From Fibrisoma limi BUZ 3 (lineage in GTDB: Bacteria > Bacteroidota > Bacteroidia > Cytophagales > Spirosomataceae), in NCBI RefSeq assembly GCF_000296815.2, contig NZ_CAIT01000010.1, positions 186,001 through 250,000 on the forward strand: 64,000 nucleotides of DNA, in the 5' to 3' direction. Positions 23,108-31,580 of this stretch are shown here, piece after piece. The translations under genes were made by a program, and so were the position numbers. Positions within the stretch are counted from its first letter, which is position 1. Every line of letters starts with the position of its first letter. Below the pieces are notes generated by a model. It was given only the letters and a program-made list of their open reading frames with translations, made no database searches and was not told where the DNA came from.

Positions 23108-26095
23108 CTACTTCAGCGCTTCAAACAATATCTCGGCGGGGTGCTTAGCCTTGCGGCCGGTACCATCCTTGATCTGGTGGCGGCAACTGGTGCCGGGGGC
23201 AGCAATGATTACGTCGTCGGGTTGCTGCCGAACGGTCGGGAAAAGAACCAGTTCGCCAATTTGCATTGATACGTCAAAGTGTTCAGCCTCGTAGCCAAAT
23301 GACCCCGCCATACCACAGCACCCGGATGGAATCAACTGTACCGAATAGTTCTTCGGCAGCGATAGAGATTTCTTACCCGGTACCAGCGACGAAACCGCTT
23401 TCTGCTGGCAGTGACCGTGGAGCTTGATAAGCCGCTTTTCGTCCGTGAACTGCTCGGGGCGGATGCGTCTGGCATCCAGCTCTCGGGCAATGAACTCCTC
23501 AAATGTCAACGCGTTTTCGGCAATGCGACGGGCGTCGGCCACCAGCGATTCACTCACCAGATCGGGGTATTCGTCGCGGAAGGTAAGAATAGCCGATGGC
23601 TCCAGACCGACCAGCGGGGTATCAGCCGTTACTACGTCTTTCAGCGCATTGATGTTTCGCTCGGCCAGGGTTCTGGCGTACTTCAGCATGCCTTTTGATA
23701 GGGCAGCCCGGCCACTTTCGCCGTGTTCAGGAATAACAACGTCGTAGCCCAGTCGCTCAAATAACTGAATCGCTTTCTGGCCAACTTCAACATCGTTGTA
23801 GTTTGTAAACTCATCACAGAAGAAGTAAAGCCTGGGGCGTGTGGCTGAAGCAGGTACCCCTGTACCCTCAGCCCCAAGCCCTTTGCCCCCTGTCCCACGC
23901 TTCCTTGCCCAGCGCTTCAGCGTCGTTTTATCCAGCAGCGGCATTGTCCGATCCGGGTGGAAGCCGATAATCCAGTTCGCTACCCGACGAAGAGCCGGTG
24001 TGCCCAATACAGCGTTATACGCCCAGGGCACCAGCGATGCCAGGCCCGACAGTCGGGCGAAGTTGGCAACCAGCCGTGACCGGATGGGAACGCCATTGGC
24101 ATCGTAATAATGTTGAAGGAACTCGGCTTTCAGCTTGGCTACGTCCACATTCGACGGGCACTCCGACTTGCAGCCTTTGCAGGACAGACACAGGTCATAC
24201 ACCTCTTTAATCTCCTCATGATCAAAGCGGTTATCTTTCGGCGATCGCGTCAGCATTTCGCGCAGGATGTTGGCCCGGGCCCGTGTTGTGTCTTTCTCAT
24301 TGCGGGTGGCCATGTAGCTGGGGCACATTGTTCCGCCCGAGAGCTGCGTTTTACGGCAATCGCCCGATCCGTTGCATTGCTCCGCATGTTGCAGTACGTC
24401 CTGGTCGTAGTAGCGGAAGTACGTCTGGAACGTCGGTGTTTGCTGGCCGGCTTCATAGCGCAGGAACGTATCCATCGGGGGCGTATCGACAATCTTGCCG
24501 GGATTAAAGATGCCATCCGGGTCCCAGGTCTGCTTAATCTGCCGCATCAGCTCGTAATTATGTGGCCCGACCATCTGTGGAATAAACTCACCCCGCAGCC
24601 GCCCGTCGCCATGCTCGCCGGATAAAGAGCCGTCATACTTTTTGACCAGTGCCGCGATCTCTTCCGCAATCATCCGATACTGACGGTGGCCTTCTTCGGT
24701 TTTGAGGTTAATGATGGGCCTAAGATGTAACTCCCCCGAGCCAGCGTGGGCGTAGTGTACCGAGTGCATACCATACTTAGCCAGAATCTCATTAAAGTCC
24801 CGGATGTAAGCAGGCAGATCACGCACATCAACCGCTGTATCTTCAATTACGGCAACGGCTTTTTCGTCGCCAGGCAGATTACCCAGCAACCCTAAACCAG
24901 CCTTGCGGAGCGTCCAGACCTTCTTGGTATCGTCGCCAAACAGCAAGGGAAAATGATAACCCAGGCTCTCGGCCCGCATCTCAGCCTCCATCTCAGCGGC
25001 TAAACGTTCAACCTCCGCCCGGTCGTTGCGCGAGAGATCCACGACCAGAATGATGGGGTAGTGATCGGTAGGTGTTTTCTGGACGAAAAACGAGTTTTTG
25101 CGCTGTTCCGGATTGGTGTCAGCCTGTTCCAGAATAATATCGTCAATTAGCTCCACCGCTTGTGGCTTGTATTTCAGGGCCGTAAGGGTGGCCCGGAGCG
25201 CTTCGTCGATCGAGTGACAATGCACACATACTAGGCCCGACACGCTGGGAGGCAGCGGAACCAGGTTCAGTTTAATTTCGGTCAGAAAGCAAAGCGTACC
25301 TTCTGAACCGGCGATCAGCCTGGTAAAATTAAAGGGCTCCCCGTCCGGCGTAAAGGGCGCACAGTCGAGCAGCATATCGAGGGCATAGCCTGTATTCCGG
25401 CGCTCGATGGTACGCTTCGGGAAATTACGCCGGATTTCAGCCTGGTTGGCCGGATCAGACAGGACGCTGTAGGTCTGCAAAACAATCCGGTCGGCCAGCG
25501 AAGCCGAGCCATTTTTCTGACCGGCTGTTGAGACCAACTGCTCAAACTGGGTTGTGTCCATAGGCCCGAACGTAGCTTCGCTGCCGTCGGCCAGCAGGGC
25601 TTTCACCGCCAGTGTATGCTCGCGGGTGGAGCCATATACTACCGAATTGGAGCCGCAGGAGTTATTGCCTACCATCCCGCCGATCATGGCCCGGTTGGCC
25701 GTTGATGTTTCGGGGCCGAAGTACAGGCCGTATGGCTTCAGATACAGGTTCAGTTCGTCCCGGACGACACCCGGTTGTACACGAACCCATCGCTCCTGAG
25801 GATTGACCTCCAGAATTTTCGTGAAATGCTTGGACACATCGACCACAATGCCGGCACCCACCACCTGGCCGGCCAGCGAGGTACCGGCTGTACGGGGGAT
25901 TAGGGATGTCCTGCGCTGTTGGGCAAAGGCAATCAATGTTTTTAAATCATCGACGGTCTTCGGAACGGCCACCGCAATCGGCATTTCCCGGTAAGCCGAA
26001 GCATCCGTTGCGTACAGCGTACGTTGGGTTGAATTGTTGTATAAATCGCCTTCCAGCAGCCCGGCCAATTGCCGTAAATCATCCGCAGTTACCAT
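23108..26095 (-). CDS. FAD-linked oxidase / Fe-S protein, YdiJ-like D-2-hydroxyacid dehydrogenase
   Basis: A 995-residue fusion of a VAO/PCMH-type FAD domain and an Fe-S/Cys-rich domain, the architecture of E. coli YdiJ, reported as a D-2-hydroxyglutarate dehydrogenase. FAD-site motifs are PRTAGTSLAGQVVGAGIVVD and MVGNNSCGSNSVVYGSTREH. The C-terminal FAD-oxidase part has HYAHAGSGELHLRP and SGEHGDGRLRG. A 4Fe-4S binding pattern follows (CLSCKGCKSECPSNVD). After a Gly-rich linker (about residues 730-750) comes a CCG-type domain with GCCGMAGSFGYE. It probably oxidises a D-2-hydroxyacid and passes electrons to a membrane carrier; the exact substrate is not readable. The linker is encoded by a G-quadruplex motif. 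A -7 box lies 30 bp upstream. Confidence 0.92.
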   Translation of the reverse strand: MVTADDLRQLAGLLEGDLYNNSTQRTLYATDASAYREMPIAVAVPKTVDDLKTLIAFAQQRRTSLIPRTAGTSLAGQVVGAGIVVDVSKHFTKILEVNPQERWVRVQPGVVRDELNLYLKPYGLYFGPETSTANRAMIGGMVGNNSCGSNSVVYGSTREHTLAVKALLADGSEATFGPMDTTQFEQLVSTAGQKNGSASLADRIVLQTYSVLSDPANQAEIRRNFPKRTIERRNTGYALDMLLDCAPFTPDGEPFNFTRLIAGSEGTLCFLTEIKLNLVPLPPSVSGLVCVHCHSIDEALRATLTALKYKPQAVELIDDIILEQADTNPEQRKNSFFVQKTPTDHYPIILVVDLSRNDRAEVERLAAEMEAEMRAESLGYHFPLLFGDDTKKVWTLRKAGLGLLGNLPGDEKAVAVIEDTAVDVRDLPAYIRDFNEILAKYGMHSVHYAHAGSGELHLRPIINLKTEEGHRQYRMIAEEIAALVKKYDGSLSGEHGDGRLRGEFIPQMVGPHNYELMRQIKQTWDPDGIFNPGKIVDTPPMDTFLRYEAGQQTPTFQTYFRYYDQDVLQHAEQCNGSGDCRKTQLSGGTMCPSYMATRNEKDTTRARANILREMLTRSPKDNRFDHEEIKEVYDLCLSCKGCKSECPSNVDVAKLKAEFLQHYYDANGVPIRSRLVANFARLSGLASLVPWAYNAVLGTPALRRVANWIIGFHPDRTMPLLDKTTLKRWARKRGTGGKGLGAEGTGVPASATRPRLYFFCDEFTNYNDVEVGQKAIQLFERLGYDVVIPEHGESGRAALSKGMLKYARTLAERNINALKDVVTADTPLVGLEPSAILTFRDEYPDLVSESLVADARRIAENALTFEEFIARELDARRIRPEQFTDEKRLIKLHGHCQQKAVSSLVPGKKSLSLPKNYSVQLIPSGCCGMAGSFGYEAEHFDVSMQIGELVLFPTVRQQPDDVIIAAPGTSCRHQIKDGTGRKAKHPAEILFEALK
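23857..23896 (-). other. G-quadruplex-forming motif on the coding strand
   Basis: The minus (coding) strand carries six runs of three to five G separated by 3-4 nt loops (ACA, CAAA, CTT, CTGA, TACA). It encodes a Gly-rich linker between the Fe-S and CCG-type domains of the dehydrogenase, so both DNA and mRNA could form a quadruplex. Confidence 0.7.
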
Positions 26096-26549
26096 GCCTG
26101 ATCGAGTAGCTAATATTTAACGAGCAAATTTAATGGGTTAACACGCTAATAGATTTACAAATTTTTATGAGTATCGGTTCGTGATGGTCTATCTGCTTTT
26201 TCTGGGAATTATTATAAAATCAATGTATTAAAGAATATTACAATGTGTTGTAAATCAGGATTTATCTAATGATTTTTTAAGATTTAACAATTGATAAAGT
26301 GAAATGGGATTGTAAGTTTTTAAGAAATTTTATGATACAATTTTGACCATAATTAATCGATTTTAAACTCCGGGGCATTTGTATTTTTAAGTTAGCCTGT
26401 TGTAATTTGCTCAATAGTTCAAGATTATATGCTAAATTTTCCCGACAAGGTTCTACGTTTCAGGCATATACGTCCTGTTTGACACCCTGCGCCGGAAGTT
26501 CGGCTACAGTCTTTGCTAGTAAAATTTGTTCTAACCTTTTTTAAAACCT
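26096..26549. other. AT-rich intergenic region between divergent genes
   Basis: This 454-bp stretch is clearly more AT-rich than its neighbours and holds no supportable gene. The minus strand has a -7 box for the dehydrogenase gene (26125-26132). For susC only weak boxes were seen, such as AAAATTTG at 26521-26528. The size leaves room for regulator sites that I could not identify. Confidence 0.55.
26125..26132 (-). promoter_or_regulatory. -7 promoter box for the YdiJ-like dehydrogenase gene
   Basis: TAAATTTG on the minus strand is a full match to TAnnTTTG, 30 bp before the ATG. The nearest upstream TTTG (26158-26161) is 25 bp away, slightly beyond the usual spacing. Confidence 0.5.
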
Positions 26550-29500
26550 ATGATGAACAATTCCTACAGCAGTAACTGCGAAAGCGGTTTCGTAGGGGAG
26601 CCTGGCAAACGCCAGTTTCAGACATCAGCACGGAAAAGCCTGCTCGGCTTCCTGATGATGCTGGCTGTTTTGACGCTGGGTAACCAGTTAGCCTGGGCAC
26701 AAGGGCGTACTGTGACGGGCAAGGTAACTGATCCGACGGGGTCAGGTTTACCGGGGGTAAGTGTGCAGATTAAAGGAACGCAACGAGGCACGAACACCCA
26801 GGCTGATGGTTCGTATCAGTTGACCAACGTACCCGATAACGCCACGCTGGTCCTGAGCTTCATCGGTTACCAGTCGCAGGAGGTAGCCGTTGGTAACCGC
26901 TCGACGGTAGACGTACAACTGGCCGACGACACAAAAGCCCTCGAAGAAGTGGTTGTCGTTGGTTACGGTACGGCTAAGCGGAAAGACCTGACCGGTTCTG
27001 TAACCCAGGTGACTTCCCGGGAATTTAACCCTGGTATTACGCCGAACCCACTGCAGGCGATTCAGGGTAAGGTAGCTGGTCTGGTTATCACGACGCCGTC
27101 TGGCGACCCGAACCAGAGCCCGACTGTACGTCTGCGCGGTTACACGTCGCTGGCTGGTGGCTCTGACCCGCTCTATGTTGTGGATGGTATGATCGGTGTA
27201 CCGATCAGCCAGGTAAACCCCAACGACATCGAAAGCATCGACGTACTGAAAGATGCTTCGGCGGCCGCTATTTATGGTTCTCGTGCTGCTAACGGCGTAA
27301 TTATCGTAACGACCAAGCGGGGTAAAGCCGGACAGACCACGGTTACGTTTAATAACTACGTGGGTGCTGAAGCCATTTCGAATCGTCTGGATCTGCTTGA
27401 CGGTCCCGGCTACATAGCCGCAGTAACGCAGATCAGAGGAGCTTCAGCCCTGACAGATCAGCAGCGTTTTCCGAAAGATGCCAGTGGCAACTACTACAAT
27501 ACAGACTGGATTAAGGAAATCACGCGTACGGGGCTGGTAAACAACCATAACATTGCGGTGTCGGGTGGTTCAAACACCTTCACGTATCGGGGTTCGCTCG
27601 ATTATATCAACCAGCAGGGTATTGTAAAGAACACAGGCTTCGACCGTCTGATTGGCCGGGTTAACCTCGACCAGAAGGCACTCGATAACCGCCTGAACGT
27701 TCAGTACAACCTGCAGTACACGCAAACGAACCAGAACTTTGCCGACAATGGTATCGTGCGTCGGGCTGCTCAATTCCTGCCTACGCTGCCGGTACGGGAT
27801 GCGCAGGGCCAGTACAGTGAAGTAGGTGGTGCGTTTGACCTGTTCAACCCGGTTGCGATGCTCGAAAACGCGACTAACAATGGGGTTCGGAACACGGCCA
27901 TCGTGGGTGCTAACCTGCGTTACGAGATCCTGGATGGACTTTCACTGGGTGTAAACGGTCAGTTGCAGAGTGATAACACCAACAACAACTACGTATCGAA
28001 CCCGGCGATTAAAGCCTATCAGGGTAATAATGGCCGTGCCGAGCGTCGTCAGTACAACTCACTGAACCGATTGGCTGAAATCACGGCTACCTACAACCGC
28101 TCGTTTGGTACGACCAGCAACTTCTCCTTACTGGGTGGCTACTCATTCCAGCAGTTCGACAACGACGGCTTCGGTGCTGCCAACAACCAGTTCGTAACTA
28201 CCGACTTTGGTTTCAACAACCTGGGTCAGGGAGCTGGTACGCTGTTGAACCCGAGCAACTCATACGCTACGTCGTATCGCAACCAGGCTCGGTTGATCTC
28301 CTTCTTCGGCCGGGGCGTTGTGAATCTGAACGACAAGTATAACGTAACGGCAACGATTCGCCGGGACGGTAGCTCGAAATTCGGGGCGAACAACAAATGG
28401 GGTGTTTTCCCGTCAATCGCTGCGGGCTGGAATATCACCAACGAATCGTTCTTCCCAAAGAGCAACGTGCTTAGTTTCCTGAAGCTGCGCGTGGGTTGGG
28501 GACAAACGGGTAACTCCGAAGGCATCAACGCCTACAGCTCAATCCAGTTGTATGGTCAGCGGGGTACGTACTATGATGGATCGATCGGCGACTTCCTGCC
28601 GGGCTACGGTATTACGCAGAACGCCAACCCGAACCTGAAATGGGAAATTCTTGGTCAAACCAACGTAGGTCTGGACTTCCAGTTGTTCAACAGCCGGTTC
28701 TCAGGTACGGTCGAATACTACAATAAGCTGACCAGCGACGCCCTGTATAACATCAACGTACCGGCCGATGGGGTTAACTACTTCGCTAACACAATTCTGG
28801 CAAACATTGGTAGTATCCGCAACACCGGGGTCGAACTGTCGTTTGGCGGTGACATCGTTCAGGGTAGCACCTTTAACTGGAATGCTCGTCTGGTTGGTTC
28901 GTATAACCAGAACAAAGTGGAATCCCTCTCGAACGACCAGTTCAATGTTGGTCAGGTTCGCTTCAACCCCTTCGGTGGTCGTGGGCTGTCTGATGTATTC
29001 GCTTCTTACCTGGTCGTTGGCCGTCCGCTGGGCGAGTTTAACTACGTACCGACCTTTACGGGGCAGTACAACGCCGATGGTCAGCCGCTGCTTGTATCGG
29101 GCAAAGGTGATACGCCAACGCCTAACGTAGCGGATTCTGATGCAATTGTTGCGTATGCCAATGGTAACCCCATCAACCAGGGTAACCCGCAGCCGTTCTT
29201 TAACCTGTCGCTCAGCAACTCATTCCGCTACAAGAATTTCGATCTGAACTTCCTGTTGCGCGGAGTATTCGGCAACACGATTCTGAACAACACGCGGTCT
29301 AACTACATGATTCCGGGATCCATTCTGGAAACGAACATGCTCCGCGACGTAACAACTCTGCCGAATAACTACGGCGTCAACGTATTGTCGACCAACTGGC
29401 TCGAAAGCGGTACGTTCGTACGGTTAAACAACTGGCAGCTTGGCTACACCGTTCCGGTTAAGGCTAACAAGTACATTTCGGGTGCCCGGGTGTACGTGGG

Positions 29501-29738
29501 TGGCAACAACCTGTTCGTGCTGACCGGCTACAAAGGTGTTGATCCTGAACTACAGGCACGTGGTGACCTAAGTGGTGGCCCGGGCGGTGGTCAGGTGGCC
29601 GCGCCTGCTACCAATGGTGTATCAACAGGCTATTTCAATGTAGGGCAGGCCCCTAACCCGATCGGCCTGGACGAAGCGAATGCTGGGTTCTACCCCAAAA
29701 CTCGTTCGTTCCAATTGGGTGTGAACTTAACATTCTAA
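26550..29738 (+). CDS. SusC/RagA family TonB-linked outer membrane protein
   Basis: A 1062-residue outer-membrane importer that with SusD forms a lidded transporter for glycans or peptides. A long polar N-terminal lead precedes the hydrophobic signal (LLGFLMMLAVLTLGNQLAWA). The carboxypeptidase-like domain follows (RTVTGKVTDPTGSGLPGVSVQIKGT), then the TonB box region (EEVVVVGYGTAKRKDLTGS), the plug (VRLRGYTSLAGGSDPLYVVDG and IDVLKDASAAAIYGSRAANG) and a barrel ending in TRSFQLGVNLTF. The SusC-specific motif DASAAAIYGSRAANGVI is intact. SusD follows 121 bp later on the same strand. No sigma/anti-sigma pair or hybrid two-component gene is adjacent, so the regulator of the pair is not visible unless it is the distant TetR gene. 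Confidence 0.96.
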   Translation: MMNNSYSSNCESGFVGEPGKRQFQTSARKSLLGFLMMLAVLTLGNQLAWAQGRTVTGKVTDPTGSGLPGVSVQIKGTQRGTNTQADGSYQLTNVPDNATLVLSFIGYQSQEVAVGNRSTVDVQLADDTKALEEVVVVGYGTAKRKDLTGSVTQVTSREFNPGITPNPLQAIQGKVAGLVITTPSGDPNQSPTVRLRGYTSLAGGSDPLYVVDGMIGVPISQVNPNDIESIDVLKDASAAAIYGSRAANGVIIVTTKRGKAGQTTVTFNNYVGAEAISNRLDLLDGPGYIAAVTQIRGASALTDQQRFPKDASGNYYNTDWIKEITRTGLVNNHNIAVSGGSNTFTYRGSLDYINQQGIVKNTGFDRLIGRVNLDQKALDNRLNVQYNLQYTQTNQNFADNGIVRRAAQFLPTLPVRDAQGQYSEVGGAFDLFNPVAMLENATNNGVRNTAIVGANLRYEILDGLSLGVNGQLQSDNTNNNYVSNPAIKAYQGNNGRAERRQYNSLNRLAEITATYNRSFGTTSNFSLLGGYSFQQFDNDGFGAANNQFVTTDFGFNNLGQGAGTLLNPSNSYATSYRNQARLISFFGRGVVNLNDKYNVTATIRRDGSSKFGANNKWGVFPSIAAGWNITNESFFPKSNVLSFLKLRVGWGQTGNSEGINAYSSIQLYGQRGTYYDGSIGDFLPGYGITQNANPNLKWEILGQTNVGLDFQLFNSRFSGTVEYYNKLTSDALYNINVPADGVNYFANTILANIGSIRNTGVELSFGGDIVQGSTFNWNARLVGSYNQNKVESLSNDQFNVGQVRFNPFGGRGLSDVFASYLVVGRPLGEFNYVPTFTGQYNADGQPLLVSGKGDTPTPNVADSDAIVAYANGNPINQGNPQPFFNLSLSNSFRYKNFDLNFLLRGVFGNTILNNTRSNYMIPGSILETNMLRDVTTLPNNYGVNVLSTNWLESGTFVRLNNWQLGYTVPVKANKYISGARVYVGGNNLFVLTGYKGVDPELQARGDLSGGPGGGQVAAPATNGVSTGYFNVGQAPNPIGLDEANAGFYPKTRSFQLGVNLTF

Positions 29739-29859
29739 CCTACCAGCAAACCGGGCGAAAATCAAACGTCCGGTTTGTTAAAACTCTAGTTGTCAACAGA
29801 CCGTTAACACGATTGTGGACATCAGGAGTAACTTAACTAACTAATAATCAAAAACTTTT

Positions 29860-31341
29860 ATGAAGCGCATATCCACAAGAGTACTCATGGGCTGCACAGC
29901 GTTGTTGCTGACAGGCCAGGCTTGTACTGATCTGACGGAGAAGACGTTTGACGTTCTTCCGACCAGCGGTTCATTTGGTAGTACCCCGGCTCAGCAGGCG
30001 GCCCTGATTGGTCCTCTATACTCTGGCTTGGGGGACTACTTCGGAAATATGAACGAATTGAACACGACAACGGACGAGCAGATGGTGCCAACCCGGGGTG
30101 GTGACTGGAAAGATGGTGACAACTGGCTGCGTCTGTACACCCACACCTGGGGACCTGTTACGGATAACGGCCAGTTCAATGGCCGTTGGACATGGTGTTA
30201 CAACAACATCACGGCTATTAATCAGCAGTTGCCGACTGCTACGGACCAGACACTGATAGCTGAGTTAAGAACGTTACGTGCGTTCTTCCACTACCAGGCT
30301 ATGGACCTGTTCGGAAACGTAATTATTTCCGAACGGCTCGGCGGTGCTACACCGACGCAGAGTACGCGCCCTCAGGTGTATGCCTGGGTTGAAAAAGAAT
30401 TGCTGGAAGCGTATCCAAATTTGTCAGAAACAGTAGGCGGTGCGTTCTACGGTCGGATGAATAAGTGGGTAGCCGACATGATTCTGGCCAAGCTGTACCT
30501 GAACGCGCAGGTGTATACAGGTACACCCCAGTGGCAGAAAGCTATCGAGCGTTGTAACAACATCATCAATTCCGGTAAATTCTCACTGGCTGGTGATTTC
30601 TTCAGCAACTTCACGACGCAGAATCAGGGGTCGCCGGAGATCATTCTGGCAACGCCGTTCAGCAGCACCAAGCGGGGCGGTATGAACATTCAGATGCGGA
30701 CGCTGCACTACCTCAACCAGTTGACCTATAACCTCGGTGGGCAGCCCTGGAACGGCTACTGTACTGTAACAGAGTTTTACAACACATTCGCTAACAACGA
30801 TATTCGGAAGCAAATGTGGATTGTAGGCCAGCAGTTCAGAGCCGATGGTACGCCGTTGCAGGACGATGGAGTACCGATGGTGTTCACGCCGGAAATTCCG
30901 TCGTTCGTACTGCCGGCGGGTGCGCCTGGTCGTCTGGCCGGTGCCCGTAGCCAGAAATACCAGATTCAGCGGAACAACCCGTTCAATGATCAGGACAACG
31001 ATTTCGTGATCTACCGTCTGGCGGATGTGTACCTGATGCGTGCTGAGGCTAATCTGCGGCTGAACAATACGGCAGCAGCTGTAGCAGATGCCAACATTAT
31101 CCGTCGCCGGGCTGGCGTTCCGGAGTACACGGCTGGTACGTTGACACTGAACGAAATGCTGGCTGAGCGTGGTCGCGAGCTAGCCTGGGAATACCACCGC
31201 CGTCAGGATTTGATCCGCTTTGGTCAATACACGAGAACATGGCGGTTTAAGCCGGCTTCGCAGGAGTTCCGGAATCTGTTCCCGATTCCGAACGACCAGC
31301 TAGCGCTGAACCCGAACCTGAAGCAGAACCCGGGGTACTAA
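29860..31341 (+). CDS. SusD/RagB family nutrient-binding lipoprotein
   Basis: A 493-residue surface lipoprotein that binds substrate over the SusC barrel. The lipobox LTGQAC places the lipidated Cys at residue 22. The TPR-like helical core includes LRTLRAFFHYQAMDLFGNV, the classical SusD motif, and DMILAKLYLNAQVYTG. The C-terminal RagB/SusD domain includes DFVIYRLADVYLMRAEANLRL and LNEMLAERGRELAWEYHRRQDLIRFGQY. The length is typical. It is almost certainly co-transcribed with the preceding susC gene. A long palindrome follows the gene and probably ends the transcript. Confidence 0.96.
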   Translation: MKRISTRVLMGCTALLLTGQACTDLTEKTFDVLPTSGSFGSTPAQQAALIGPLYSGLGDYFGNMNELNTTTDEQMVPTRGGDWKDGDNWLRLYTHTWGPVTDNGQFNGRWTWCYNNITAINQQLPTATDQTLIAELRTLRAFFHYQAMDLFGNVIISERLGGATPTQSTRPQVYAWVEKELLEAYPNLSETVGGAFYGRMNKWVADMILAKLYLNAQVYTGTPQWQKAIERCNNIINSGKFSLAGDFFSNFTTQNQGSPEIILATPFSSTKRGGMNIQMRTLHYLNQLTYNLGGQPWNGYCTVTEFYNTFANNDIRKQMWIVGQQFRADGTPLQDDGVPMVFTPEIPSFVLPAGAPGRLAGARSQKYQIQRNNPFNDQDNDFVIYRLADVYLMRAEANLRLNNTAAAVADANIIRRRAGVPEYTAGTLTLNEMLAERGRELAWEYHRRQDLIRFGQYTRTWRFKPASQEFRNLFPIPNDQLALNPNLKQNPGY

Positions 31342-31373
31342 TTTCCTGGCCCTGCTGTCAGGCTGCATATAAC

Positions 31374-31432
31374 CTATCAATAAACACTAAAGGCAAACTC
31401 GATGCGGGTTTGCCTTTAGTGTTTATTGATAG
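31374..31432. terminator. 25-bp-arm palindrome after susD, probable terminator
   Basis: The arms 31374-31398 and 31408-31432 are perfectly complementary (central part AAAGGCAAAC / GTTTGCCTTT) around a 9-nt loop. There is no separate T-tract, but the right arm is T-rich. It separates susD from the FG-GAP gene, which has its own -7 box. Confidence 0.65.
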
Positions 31433-31527
31433 CTGGTTAAAAGACAAAAAATTGTAGAAAATAGATAATGCTTGTTATTTTTTGATAAATTTACACTCCT
31501 ATTCCGGCTACTCCTCAACCCATCTCC

Positions 31528-31560
31528 TTTTCAGATCGCAATTTCGTAACTGTACGTTTG
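31528..31560 (+). promoter_or_regulatory. Promoter candidate for the FG-GAP lipoprotein pair
   Basis: TACGTTTG at 31553-31560 is a full match to TAnnTTTG, with TTTT (3 of 4 to TTTG) at 31528-31531, a 21-bp spacing. The predicted start lies about 14 nt before the ATG at 31581. Confidence 0.5.
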
Positions 31561-31580
31561 TGCCTGACACAATAGTAGCT

